Below are positions 17,706-26,220 of a stretch of 64,000 nucleotides of DNA, in pieces. The stretch comes from Scopulibacillus daqui (lineage in GTDB: Bacteria > Bacillota > Bacilli > Bacillales > Sporolactobacillaceae). The stretch lies in NCBI RefSeq assembly GCF_016908855.1, contig NZ_JAFBER010000017.1:1-64000 (forward strand), given 5' to 3'. How positions within the stretch are numbered: the stretch's first letter is position 1; each line of letters starts with the position of its first letter. Both the position numbers and the translations under genes were made by a program. Under the pieces are notes generated by a model. That model was not told the DNA's origin. It did no database searches and worked only from the letters and a program-made list of their open reading frames with translations.

Positions 17706-19199
17706 ATGTTAAATCCTGATGATTTTATCAAAACAGAGGGCTCCGCATTCCCTGGGCGCACTTATATCGATGAATTATTAAAACCTATTTTTTATGATCA
17801 AAGAAATCATTTAACCGACGCTATGTTTTCGCTGCACAGAGCTCATGTTGTGATGTTAAGGGAGCAACAATTATTATCGGCATCGGATACTAGAGATATT
17901 TTGGGCGGCCTCGAAAAATTAACATCCGTGAACTGGCAAGCGGTCGAATATGATCCGAATTATGAGGACTTATTTTTTATGATGGAAGCGAAGCTTGGCG
18001 AGCTGATCGGCGGCGATTTAGCAGGAAAAATGCATATGGCCCGAAGCCGCAACGATATGGGCGAAGGCATGTATCGATTGGTTGCCAGAAAATATCTATT
18101 AGCCTTGATCCGGGATGTTAACCGTTTAAGTGAATCTCTTCTTGATCAGGCTGAAAAACACATTGAAACCGTTATGCCTGCTCACACTCATACACAGCCG
18201 GCTCAGCCGACAACATTTGGGCATTATTTAGTCGCTGTTTTTGATCATTTACATAGAGACGAAAAGCGTTTATGGGCCGCTTATCAAACGGTTAACCAGT
18301 CGCCGTTGGGCGCCGCTGCGATGACAACGACAGGATTTCCAATCAGCCGCGAACGAGTGGCGGAACTGCTGGGCTTTAAAGGACTCGTCGAAAATTCTTT
18401 TGACGCCATAGCAACAGGCGATTATTTAATAGAAGCAGCTATATCTATCGCTTGTCTCATGATTAACACAGGCCGCTGGATTCAGGAGTTCCTCAGATTT
18501 TCAACAAAAGAGGCCGGTTTATTGCATGTAGCGGATCCCTACGTGCAAATTTCGAGCATCATGCCGCAAAAGCGCAACCCGGTATCAGTCGAGCATTCCC
18601 GGGCACTGGCAAGCAGCGCTGTCGGTGAAGCCATGGCGGTGATTCAAATGCTGCATAATACACCGTACGGGGATATCGTCGATTCGGAAGATGATTTGCA
18701 GCCGCATCTTTACAAAAGCTGTCATAAGGCATCGCGGACTTTGCGTTTAATGAACGCTGTCGTACAAACGATGTCTATTGACGTTGACCATGCGGCTAAA
18801 GAAGCTGGGAATCATTTAATCACGATTACAGAATTGGCTGATGTGTTAACTCGTGATCATGGTCTGCCTTTTCGTAAAGCTCACGGCATCGCCAGCAAAA
18901 TTGCTAAAAAATCAGCAGAAGAGCATAAAGAGCTGTACGAGTGGCAAGCAGATGACATTAATGAGATTCTGGACGGGGTTAAATTATCAAAAGAAGAATG
19001 GCAGGGCATTATTGATCCCAGCGTTTTCGTTAAGAGACGGTCTATTCGCGGCGGGCCTTGTCCATCTGAAGTAAAGCGAATGATTGATAACCGCCGCTTA
19101 AAAATTAATAAGAGGGTGAACAGGTATATTGAAACAAAAAAAGCGTTAATGAACGCAGAAGGTCTTTTGCGAAATTGTGTCACATTATATATGAAATAG
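17706..19199 (+). CDS. argininosuccinate lyase-like enzyme of unknown substrate
   Basis: This 497-residue protein belongs to the fumarase/aspartase superfamily. It contains the argininosuccinate-lyase style regions MARSRNDMGEGMYR, MPAHTHTQPAQPTTFGHY (catalytic base region) and the signature SSIMPQKRNPVSVEHSRA with the catalytic serine. Bona fide ArgH usually has MPQKKNPD at the signature; here MPQKRNP followed by VSVEH is closer to divergent ArgH2/EDDS-lyase-like members. No arginine genes are near, and it closes a sugar ABC transporter operon. An alternative beta-elimination such as release of fumarate from a sugar or amine adduct is a guess. The ATG at 17706 is preferred; an upstream GTG overlaps AAAGGAG. 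Confidence 0.82.
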   Translation: MLNPDDFIKTEGSAFPGRTYIDELLKPIFYDQRNHLTDAMFSLHRAHVVMLREQQLLSASDTRDILGGLEKLTSVNWQAVEYDPNYEDLFFMMEAKLGELIGGDLAGKMHMARSRNDMGEGMYRLVARKYLLALIRDVNRLSESLLDQAEKHIETVMPAHTHTQPAQPTTFGHYLVAVFDHLHRDEKRLWAAYQTVNQSPLGAAAMTTTGFPISRERVAELLGFKGLVENSFDAIATGDYLIEAAISIACLMINTGRWIQEFLRFSTKEAGLLHVADPYVQISSIMPQKRNPVSVEHSRALASSAVGEAMAVIQMLHNTPYGDIVDSEDDLQPHLYKSCHKASRTLRLMNAVVQTMSIDVDHAAKEAGNHLITITELADVLTRDHGLPFRKAHGIASKIAKKSAEEHKELYEWQADDINEILDGVKLSKEEWQGIIDPSVFVKRRSIRGGPCPSEVKRMIDNRRLKINKRVNRYIETKKALMNAEGLLRNCVTLYMK

Positions 19200-19226
19200 A
19201 GGGGGAGGATTGTCCCCCTTATTTTA
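19200..19226 (+). terminator. terminator after the lyase-like gene
   Basis: AGGGGGA (19200-19206) pairs with TCCCCCT (19213-19219), followed by TATTTTA. It starts at the stop codon of the lyase gene and overlaps the 3' end of the convergent deoD. Confidence 0.85.
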
Positions 19227-19924
19227 TGGCTGTTTCCAATGAGATATTTATCATATCGTTAAATGTTGTTTGCCGTTCTTCCGCTGATGTTTCCTCACCT
19301 GTAAAGAGATGGTCGCTGACTGTTAAAACGGTTAAAGCACTTGCGCCATATTTAGCAGCCAATGTATAGAGGGCTGTTGTTTCCATCTCAACGGCAAGAA
19401 CACCGTAGTCCCCTAATTTTTTCATTATATCCATGTTATCGCGATAGAAAATATCAGATGACAAGATGTTGCCGACCTTGACATTTAATCCTTTTTCAAC
19501 AGCGGTATCGTAAGCTTTTTTGAGCAAATCAAAATTCGCACAAGGCGAGTAGTCAAATCCGGGAAAGGTTTGATTATTCATATGTGAATCAGTACATGAA
19601 GTCATGGCAATAATAACGTCACGAATTTTAACATCAGGCTGGATGCCGCCGCATGTACCGACGCGAATCAAACGTTTGACACCATATTCGCGAATTAGTT
19701 CGTTAACATAAATTGAAATAGAGGGAATGCCCATACCTGAACCTTGAACAGAAATACGCTTCCCTTTATATGTGCCGGTATACCCTAGCATACCGCGAAC
19801 CTCGTTGTAACAGACAGCGTCTTCTAAAAAAAGTTTCTGCGATATATTTGGCGCGAAGCGGGTCGCCAGGCAGAAGAATAGTATCCGCGATGTCGCCTTT
19901 CTTTGCTTCAATATGTACACTCAT
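19219..19924 (-). pseudogene. deoD: purine nucleoside phosphorylase DeoD, frameshifted
   Basis: DeoD cleaves purine nucleosides to base and ribose-1-phosphate. From the ATG at 19924 the frame reads [20 protein letters not shown], the normal DeoD start. It leaves frame at a homopolymer (seven A on the plus strand, 19826-19832). With one base fewer the protein would continue [13 protein letters not shown] into the intact remainder, which includes [30 protein letters not shown] and [21 protein letters not shown] single-base insertion, whether real, sequencing error or slippage site, is the only defect seen. Without it the gene would be full length and active. An unusual hairpin separates its ribosome binding site from the start (19932-19957). 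Confidence 0.85.
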
Positions 19925-19931
19925 TTTAATG

Positions 19932-19957
19932 CCGTATCCTAGATGATTAAGATACGG
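19932..19957 (-). promoter_or_regulatory. hairpin between the deoD ribosome binding site and start codon
   Basis: Read on the minus strand, GGAGGTG is followed by CCGTATC, a 12-nt loop and GATACGG, then seven bases and the ATG. The strong Shine-Dalgarno sequence is about 37 nt from the start in primary sequence, but folding the 7-bp stem would bring it to about 11 nt. That gives a plausible structural bypass. Confidence 0.5.
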
Positions 19958-20047
19958 TCTTCACCTCCCATCATCTGAAAAAAACAAATATATCTTCATT
20001 TTATTTTAAATTTATAGCGGTTACAATAAAGAACAAATGATTAATAT

Positions 20048-20075
20048 GAAAAAGAACCCTGTAACAGGGTTCTTT
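20048..20075 (-). terminator. terminator of the acyl-CoA ligase gene
   Basis: AAAGAACCCTG (20051-20061) pairs with CAGGGTTCTTT (20065-20075), an 11-bp stem with a 3-nt loop. On the minus strand the stem ends in a T-run, 7 bp after the ligase stop codon. Confidence 0.9.
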
Positions 20076-20081
20076 GCATCC

Positions 20082-21593
20082 TTATTGTTTTTGCAGAGCG
20101 AGTTCCTTGAGTTCTCGTTTTAAAATTTTGCCTAAACTGTTCTTAGGAAGACGATCGACAAATTCAACTTCTGGAATTTTATATTCGGAAAGCCTTTCCT
20201 TGCAGTAGTTTAAAATATCTTCTTCAGTAAGAGGGCTGCCTGATTCCTTAACGATATAGGCCCGCGGCACCTCTCCCCAAAAGTCATCAGGTATGCCGAC
20301 AACAGCTGCTTCTAGAACGCCATCGATGTCATGAATGACTTTTTCTACTTCACCGGAAAAGATATTTTCGCCTCCATAGACAATAACATCTTTGTAGCGG
20401 TCCATAATATATAAGAAACCGTCCTCATCAAATTTGCCGGCATCACCCATATAGAACCAGCCATTTTGAAGCACTTCTTTTGTTGCTTCAGGATCTTTCC
20501 AGTAGCCTTTGAAAACATAAGGGCTTTTAACAATGATTTCCCCGACTTCTCCTGCAGGGAGTTCTTGATGGCTTTCCGGATCAACAATTTTAACCTCGAC
20601 ATTTTGTATTGGTTTGCCGACGGAATCGATTTTATCGTACCCCATATCCGGATGCCATACGCTGACAGCCCATGCTTCTGTACTGCCGTAACCTTGTGTT
20701 AAAGAAATGCCGTATTTAGCATAATCCCTAATTAAGCTTGCAGGGACTTTTGTACCGCCGCACGAAGCTGTTTTAAAAGATTCAAACGTTCTATTTTGCT
20801 TTTTTAATTCCTCTAACATGTAAGTGTATGTTGAAGGAAAGCCCATCATCGTGTTAATTTTTTCTTTGTCGATCATATCCCATATAGCCTCAGGGTCAGC
20901 ATCAGAGAGACAAACCACTGTGATGCCATAATAAACGCCATTCAAAATATTAAGGCATGAACTCATATGGTAAAAAGGATGAACGCCGAGATAACGCATA
21001 CCTGGCTTAGTGTCCCTTAAGGAGCCGGTTTCAGTAAACCATGCGTAAAGATTTTGATGGGTAATGACACAGCCTTTAGAATTGCCGGTGGTTCCGGAAG
21101 TAAATAAAATAATAGCCGGATCTTCACTATCGATGCTCACAGTCGGTTCATCTGTTGGCTGTCCGGCGAGTAAATCATTAAAAGCAGGGACAGTCTCCAT
21201 ACCGATGCCGGTTAAAATCATTGAAGGAATCATTTGCTTTTCGTTAACAGATGAGAGGTTTTCCATATATTCTTCATCATAAAATAATACCTTAGGCTGA
21301 CATTTTTTTATGACACCTTCCATTTCATAGGCTGTCATTTGCCGGTTTAAAGGCACCGCAATTGCTCCGATTTTAATTGCTGCCATCATGATGATAGGGA
21401 ATGGATAGTTGTTTTTGCAAACAATAGCTATGCGATCGCCCCTTTGGACGTTTTGTTTCAATAAATAATGAGCAAGCTGGTTAACCTTTTCATTATATTC
21501 CTTAAAAGACAGCCGTTCGCTGCCGCCGACTAATCCTTCTATTTGAGGTGTTTGATCTGCTCGGTCTTTCAAAAAGGCTTGAATTGTTCCCAT
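20082..21593 (-). CDS. AMP-forming acyl-CoA synthetase (fatty acid/aryl-CoA ligase family)
   Basis: This 503-residue adenylate-forming enzyme has, in order, the P-loop-like AILFTSGTTGNSKGCVITH, the YGSTEAW motif, GWFYMGDAGKFDEDGFLYI with the hinge DRYKDVIVYGGENIF, and the C-terminal catalytic lysine in PKNSLGKILKREL. It activates a carboxylic acid with ATP and transfers it to CoA. Chain-length or aromatic preference cannot be decided from the sequence. TGGAGTG precedes the ATG. It stands alone with its own terminator. Thiolase and HMG-CoA lyase genes elsewhere in the window would fit a role in acid catabolism, but there is no shared operon. Confidence 0.9.
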   Translation of the reverse strand: MGTIQAFLKDRADQTPQIEGLVGGSERLSFKEYNEKVNQLAHYLLKQNVQRGDRIAIVCKNNYPFPIIMMAAIKIGAIAVPLNRQMTAYEMEGVIKKCQPKVLFYDEEYMENLSSVNEKQMIPSMILTGIGMETVPAFNDLLAGQPTDEPTVSIDSEDPAIILFTSGTTGNSKGCVITHQNLYAWFTETGSLRDTKPGMRYLGVHPFYHMSSCLNILNGVYYGITVVCLSDADPEAIWDMIDKEKINTMMGFPSTYTYMLEELKKQNRTFESFKTASCGGTKVPASLIRDYAKYGISLTQGYGSTEAWAVSVWHPDMGYDKIDSVGKPIQNVEVKIVDPESHQELPAGEVGEIIVKSPYVFKGYWKDPEATKEVLQNGWFYMGDAGKFDEDGFLYIMDRYKDVIVYGGENIFSGEVEKVIHDIDGVLEAAVVGIPDDFWGEVPRAYIVKESGSPLTEEDILNYCKERLSEYKIPEVEFVDRLPKNSLGKILKRELKELALQKQ

Positions 21594-22019
21594 CTGTTAT
21601 CACTCCAATAATGATCGTTAATGTTATTTTTGCTGGATATTGAGCTGATTATCAATTTTTTAATGTGTTATATAGCGGTGAAATGCTGGAAGAAAATTAG
21701 TTTACACTAGTAAACCTTTCTATATTATTTTGCTACTCTAGTGAGAGAAATTCAATTAAAAAGGATTGATGCTGAAGAAAAACGAAGAGTCGCTATATTT
21801 ATTTAAATGTGATTATTATGAAAAAAATAACGAGAGCTGTCCAATAAGTCATTAAAATAAGTTCAAAAAAGATTCTAGAATTAATTTCTCCTGCGCCTGA
21901 ATCTCACTGATTGATTTTGATGATGTCCTATTCGGTCTTCTCGTGCCCCGATAAATATTATAGAGCCCAAATAAAAGCCCCATGTCATTTTATTTGACAT
22001 GAGGCATCATATTTTTTCT
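21594..22019. other. intergenic region between the acyl-CoA ligase and thioredoxin genes
   Basis: I see no gene in this 426-bp gap. It carries the thioredoxin terminator (21968-22005) and the upstream region of the ligase gene. A short phrase, GAGCTGTCCAATAAGTC at about 21835, looks like insertion sequence ends in style, but no matching partner or transposase piece was found. Confidence 0.5.
21968..22005 (-). terminator. terminator of the thioredoxin-like gene
   Basis: GCCCCATGTCA (21977-21987) pairs with TGACATGAGGC (21995-22005); on the minus strand the stem is followed by TTTTATTT. Confidence 0.88.
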
Positions 22020-22337
22020 TTATTTTTCTACGCTATCCAAAAAGTTGCGTACTGATTCCGGTGTTTTGGCATTAGCGCTGTGAAGATGAGCTATCTTTTC
22101 GCCGTTTTGGAAGACAAGCAGGCTTGGAATTCCCATCACTTCATATTTATCGGCAAGTTCAGGAAGCTGGTCTCTGTTAACTTCATACCAGTCAAAGTTG
22201 TAGTCCTTGATAATGTCATCTATAAACATGTTAAGGCGCTTGCAATCAGGGCACCAATCGGCTTCGAATTTAACAACGACTGGTTCATTGCTATTGATCG
22301 TTTGATTGAAGGATTCAGTGGTTTCAATAGGTTTCAT
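22020..22337 (-). CDS. ydbP: thioredoxin-like protein, YdbP family
   Basis: The 105-residue single-domain protein has a thioredoxin fold with the active site WCPDC (Cys29, Cys32) and the cis-proline segment VMGIPSLLVFQNGE. Its sequence follows B. subtilis YdbP closely (ADWCPDC, WYEVNRDQLPELADKY, AHLHSANAKTPE). It probably acts as a thiol-disulfide oxidoreductase; no specific partner is known to me. The ATG at 22337 has GGAAG 9 nt upstream, while a TTG three codons earlier lies inside the ribosome binding site. It lies 90 bp after swrC and may be cotranscribed. Confidence 0.9.
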   Translation of the reverse strand: MKPIETTESFNQTINSNEPVVVKFEADWCPDCKRLNMFIDDIIKDYNFDWYEVNRDQLPELADKYEVMGIPSLLVFQNGEKIAHLHSANAKTPESVRNFLDSVEK

Positions 22338-22427
22338 ATCTTTCAACTTCCTTTCAAAAAATCATTAATTACCCTTAGCATACCAAAAAGTTGTGAGATA
22401 TAATAATTTTTTGCTTTAAAAAATGGT

Positions 22428-25400
22428 CTAGTCTTGTTGTTCCTTTTTGGCTGTTTTCCTAAAGAATAACTCATACAGCACCGGCAGCAAGATGAGCGTT
22501 AAAAGGGTTGAAGAGGTTAGTCCGCCGATAACGACAACGGCCAGCCCTTTAGAAATTAACGTGCCTTCAGAAGTAGATAACGCAAGCGGAATCAAGGCTG
22601 TGATAGTCGCAAAAGCGGTCATAAGGATCGGCCGCAAACGGGTTTGCCCGGCTTCAAGAACAGCTTCTCGGACCGTCATGCCTTTTTGGTTTCTGTTTTG
22701 TCCAATCCGGTCAATAAAGACAATGGCGTTAGTCGTGACAATGCCGATAAGCATCAGGACGCCAATCATTACGCTGATCGACAGCGGCTCTTTTGTTATT
22801 AGAAGTCCAAGAATAGCGCCAAAAGGGACAAAGACAAGGGAACTTAAGACAACAAACGGTGTTCTCGCTTTGCCAAAAGTGATTAACATGGTGAGATATA
22901 CAAGACCTATGGCAATAACTATTGCGATGATAATGTCTTTAAAGGCTTTCGCTGTATCGTCGCTGCCCCCGCCGGTTTTAAAGGTGACATGATTCGGCAA
23001 GTCAACATGGTTTTTAACACCCTTGGTGACATCGGCGGTTGCTTTGGCAATGTTATCGCTCGTTATATCAGCTGATACGCGCGCGTATATTTTGCCGTCC
23101 AATTTTTGAATAGCAGTTAAAGCTTTTGTTTGTTTAACATCAGCGATTTCAGAGAGCGGTACAATCCCTTTTTGCGTAAAAATAGGCGTATCCTTTATTT
23201 GTTTTTCCGAGTGAATGTCTTTGTTATAGGATAGTTTAATTGAATTTGAGCTTTTGAGTGAAACGTCATCAATGGTTACCGGCTGTGTTTGATCGTTAAC
23301 AGCGCCTAAGATTGCTGCGCTGGAAACACCGTATTCCGACGCTTTTTTGGGATCCACTTGTACAACCCATTCTGTTCTCTTTTCTGTTAAATTGTTTTTT
23401 ACTGATTTTAGGTCGCTTCGCTTTTTCATATAATGTTCAACATCAGAAGCAGCTTTTTCCAGTGCGTTTATATCTTTTGAGTAAAGATCAATATTGACAT
23501 TATTATTGGACGGTCCAGTCTGGGATGACATGTCTTGAACATTGATTTCCGATCCGGGAGCTTTTTCTTTAGCCATGTGATTTAATTTTTTTGTGAGCGC
23601 TTTGACTTCATCTTCAACATCGACACTCTTCTTTAAGGTAAGGAAGTAATTAATGACATTATCGCTTTTCACGCCAGTTTGAAAGTCGCGGCTGCCAACT
23701 TCCGACGAGATGTCTTTTATTGTTTTCCTATGCTTAAGATATTTTTCAATATCCAATGAAACATCATTCGTTTTATCCAAAGAAGTTGCTGCAGGCAGAT
23801 TAATCGTCGCAACGGCTATTTTCTGTTCGTCATTTGGCAAAAATGTAAAACCAAGGCTTGGCACCGCCGCAAATGAACCGATAAGCAGCAGCAACGAAAC
23901 AATTATGACAATAATCTTATGGTTAAGCGCTTTTTGTACCAGCCAAAGATAAGCTTTTCGTATCGGTCTGAGCCAATCCCATCTTTCTTCCTTTTGACCT
24001 TCATGTTTAAACGAAAGTTTTGCGAATATCGGAACAATTGTCACAGCAACAAACAAGGAAGCAAGTAAAGAAAATACGATTGTCAAAGCGAATGGCAGGA
24101 AAAACTTTCCCGTAATGCCGCCGACAAATCCAAGTGGTAAGAATACGACAATTGTTGTAATGGTTGAAGATGTAATGGCTCGCAAAATTTCTTTTGTAGA
24201 TTCGCTGATTAAGTGATTGGACGGTTTTTTCTTGCCGCTCTTTTTGATCCTTCGATAGATATTTTCTATGACGACAATGCTGTCATCAACGACACGCCCA
24301 ACCGCTACCGCCATGCCGCCTAATGTCATAACATTTAAGGTAATGTCCATGCCCTTTAGACAAATCGAAGAGACGAGCAAAGACAGCGGGATTGAGATAA
24401 TGGCAATGAGTGTTGCACGGATGTTTTTTAAGAAAATCAGTACAGCAATCGAAGCAAATAGGGCGCCGAGCAATCCCTCGCGAACAAGGCTCTTTACTGA
24501 TGCTTTAATGCCTTCGGCTTGACCAAAACCAACAGCATAATTGACTTGATCATTGTATTTATGCAGGACATCCATGACTTTGTTTGAAACATCAACAGTG
24601 TTGGCTGATTGCTGCTTTGACACGGCTATTGAAATCGCCGGTTTTAGATTGTATCGGGTATATTCGGTTTGGTCTTTTACTTCTTTTATTTCAGCAATGT
24701 CGCCGAGCTTAACAGCTGGTGTCTGCGATCCTGGATTTACAGCTTGTGAACCCATGCTTGGGGAGACGCTTTTGCCCGGTGAGCCGGCTTGCGGATTTTG
24801 CATGTTTGATGGAGCTGGTCCGCCTCCGGGTTGTATTTGCAGATTTTTCAGCGCGTTAATGTCTTTTAACTTTTCATCAACTTTAACAGGAATTTCGGTA
24901 TGGCCTTTCGTAACTGTTCCGGCCGGCAAAGAAACAAATTTGTCTTTTATCGCATTCTCGATGGCGTTCAGCGATATACCTGCCTGTCGAGCTTTGTCTT
25001 TATCAACAATCACATTTAAGTAGCGTTCCTTATCTCCGCCGGCAGAGACGCTGCTTACTCCCGGTATTCTTTCTAAATCTGGTACAATATCATCATTGAC
25101 CAATTTATTAATGTTTTCATTGCCTTTTGCAAATAAAGAAATACTGTATATCGGCAATGCGCCAAAGGAAAATTGGTTAACTTCAGTTGTAGCGTTATCC
25201 GGCAAATGAGCGCTGTCTATGAGTTTATTGACTTCACGCTCCATTTTATCCATATCGGTATTAAAAGGGAATGTTAAGTTGATGATACCTGTATTTTCGT
25301 AACTCGAGCTTTGCATTGTTTTTAAATGGCTTAAACCTTTAAACTTATCCTCAAGCGGTGTGATGACTTTATCGTCGACGTCTTCTGGTGAAGCTCCGGG

Positions 25401-25556
25401 ATAAGTCGCTTGAATAGATAACTGCGGAAAGGTGGCATCCGGCAGCAAATCCATTTTTAAAGATGAAAAGGAATAGACGCCGCCGATGAGAAGCAAAACA
25501 GCAATCAGAACAATCGCTACAGGATTTTTTAGGCTGAAACGGGTTATCGCATTCAT
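22428..25556 (-). CDS. swrC: RND-family efflux transporter, SwrC-like
   Basis: This 1042-residue protein has the RND architecture. A first helix (IVLIAVLLLIGGVYSFSSL) is followed by a large outer loop, a central block of helices with GGMAVAVGRVVDDSIVVIENI, a second large loop, and a final block of helices. It belongs to the Gram-positive AcrB-like group exemplified by SwrC (YerP), which exports surfactin. A Pro/Gly-rich insert (about residues 245-280) interrupts the first loop. The ATG at 25556 follows AAAGGAT by 8 nt; an upstream start nine codons earlier lacks such a signal. Substrate is unknown in this organism. Confidence 0.88.
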   Translation of the reverse strand: MNAITRFSLKNPVAIVLIAVLLLIGGVYSFSSLKMDLLPDATFPQLSIQATYPGASPEDVDDKVITPLEDKFKGLSHLKTMQSSSYENTGIINLTFPFNTDMDKMEREVNKLIDSAHLPDNATTEVNQFSFGALPIYSISLFAKGNENINKLVNDDIVPDLERIPGVSSVSAGGDKERYLNVIVDKDKARQAGISLNAIENAIKDKFVSLPAGTVTKGHTEIPVKVDEKLKDINALKNLQIQPGGGPAPSNMQNPQAGSPGKSVSPSMGSQAVNPGSQTPAVKLGDIAEIKEVKDQTEYTRYNLKPAISIAVSKQQSANTVDVSNKVMDVLHKYNDQVNYAVGFGQAEGIKASVKSLVREGLLGALFASIAVLIFLKNIRATLIAIISIPLSLLVSSICLKGMDITLNVMTLGGMAVAVGRVVDDSIVVIENIYRRIKKSGKKKPSNHLISESTKEILRAITSSTITTIVVFLPLGFVGGITGKFFLPFALTIVFSLLASLFVAVTIVPIFAKLSFKHEGQKEERWDWLRPIRKAYLWLVQKALNHKIIVIIVSLLLLIGSFAAVPSLGFTFLPNDEQKIAVATINLPAATSLDKTNDVSLDIEKYLKHRKTIKDISSEVGSRDFQTGVKSDNVINYFLTLKKSVDVEDEVKALTKKLNHMAKEKAPGSEINVQDMSSQTGPSNNNVNIDLYSKDINALEKAASDVEHYMKKRSDLKSVKNNLTEKRTEWVVQVDPKKASEYGVSSAAILGAVNDQTQPVTIDDVSLKSSNSIKLSYNKDIHSEKQIKDTPIFTQKGIVPLSEIADVKQTKALTAIQKLDGKIYARVSADITSDNIAKATADVTKGVKNHVDLPNHVTFKTGGGSDDTAKAFKDIIIAIVIAIGLVYLTMLITFGKARTPFVVLSSLVFVPFGAILGLLITKEPLSISVMIGVLMLIGIVTTNAIVFIDRIGQNRNQKGMTVREAVLEAGQTRLRPILMTAFATITALIPLALSTSEGTLISKGLAVVVIGGLTSSTLLTLILLPVLYELFFRKTAKKEQQD

Positions 25557-25779
25557 TTTCACTATCCTTTCTGTAGATATCACACATGATTCAGTATATC
25601 GAAAGTTTAAAAAATTACAATATAGGAATGATAAAGATCAGTGCGATAAAATATTTTTAGAGAATATTTAATGAGTCGAAACGAAAAATTCAAAGGCGAA
25701 TATTCTCGGCTAAACTCAGGCTCATCACATATAAATGGCGGGCGGTACAAAGATCAATGGAAAGAAGAAGGGGAGAAAC

Positions 25780-26106
25780 ATGGACATTAAATTTACTAAT
25801 AAAGCTAAAGAAATTATTAAAGGGAAACTAAAAGAAAACACAGCCAGCGGCTTTTTAAAGTTGATTTATGATACCGTTGGATGCGGCTGCGTTAATGATG
25901 GCGTGATACATCTTGCCTATGTTTCTGAAATAGAGCCTGATGATATAAGAGTCGATACGAATGAATGGCCAGTATATATACAGGCGCAATTTGAAATTTA
26001 TTATAATGAAGAAATGACTATCGATTATTTGGATAAATATCAATGTTTTCAATTAAAAAGCCCGAATCAAATCATGAACCCGAGAATGAAATGGGTCAAA
26101 AGCTAA
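25780..26106 (+). CDS. yqkB: YqkB-like HesB/Isca-domain protein
   Basis: This 108-residue protein resembles B. subtilis YqkB, a member of the iron-sulfur biosynthesis (HesB/IscA-like) domain family. It has DTVGCGCVNDG with two cysteines and the C-terminal FQLKSPNQIMNPRMK. It lacks the full three-cysteine set of A-type carriers, so a cluster-carrier role is uncertain. The ATG at 25780 follows AAGGGGAG by 4-5 nt; the in-frame start 15 codons upstream lacks a ribosome binding site. It is divergent from swrC and ends at a terminator. Confidence 0.85.
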   Translation: MDIKFTNKAKEIIKGKLKENTASGFLKLIYDTVGCGCVNDGVIHLAYVSEIEPDDIRVDTNEWPVYIQAQFEIYYNEEMTIDYLDKYQCFQLKSPNQIMNPRMKWVKS

Positions 26107-26121
26107 AAGGCTGGGAGAGTG

Positions 26122-26152
26122 AAGGCTGACGTTAAAATGTCAGCCTTTTGTT
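26122..26152 (+). terminator. terminator after yqkB
   Basis: AAGGCTGAC (26122-26130) pairs with GTCAGCCTT (26139-26147), followed by TTGTTT. Confidence 0.88.
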
Positions 26153-26220
26153 TGTACTATCAGCCTTTTATTCAGTGCAGATCAGAGCGTTTGAAAAGCA
26201 ATCACTAAGTATAAGTGCAG

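Noticed and set aside
21835-21851. Insertion sequence end (GAGCTGTCCAATAAGTC)
   Set aside because: No partner inverted repeat, direct repeats or transposase sequence nearby.
22447-25023. Long reading frames antisense to the RND transporter
   Set aside because: They are shadows of a well-supported 1042-residue gene and lack ribosome binding sites.
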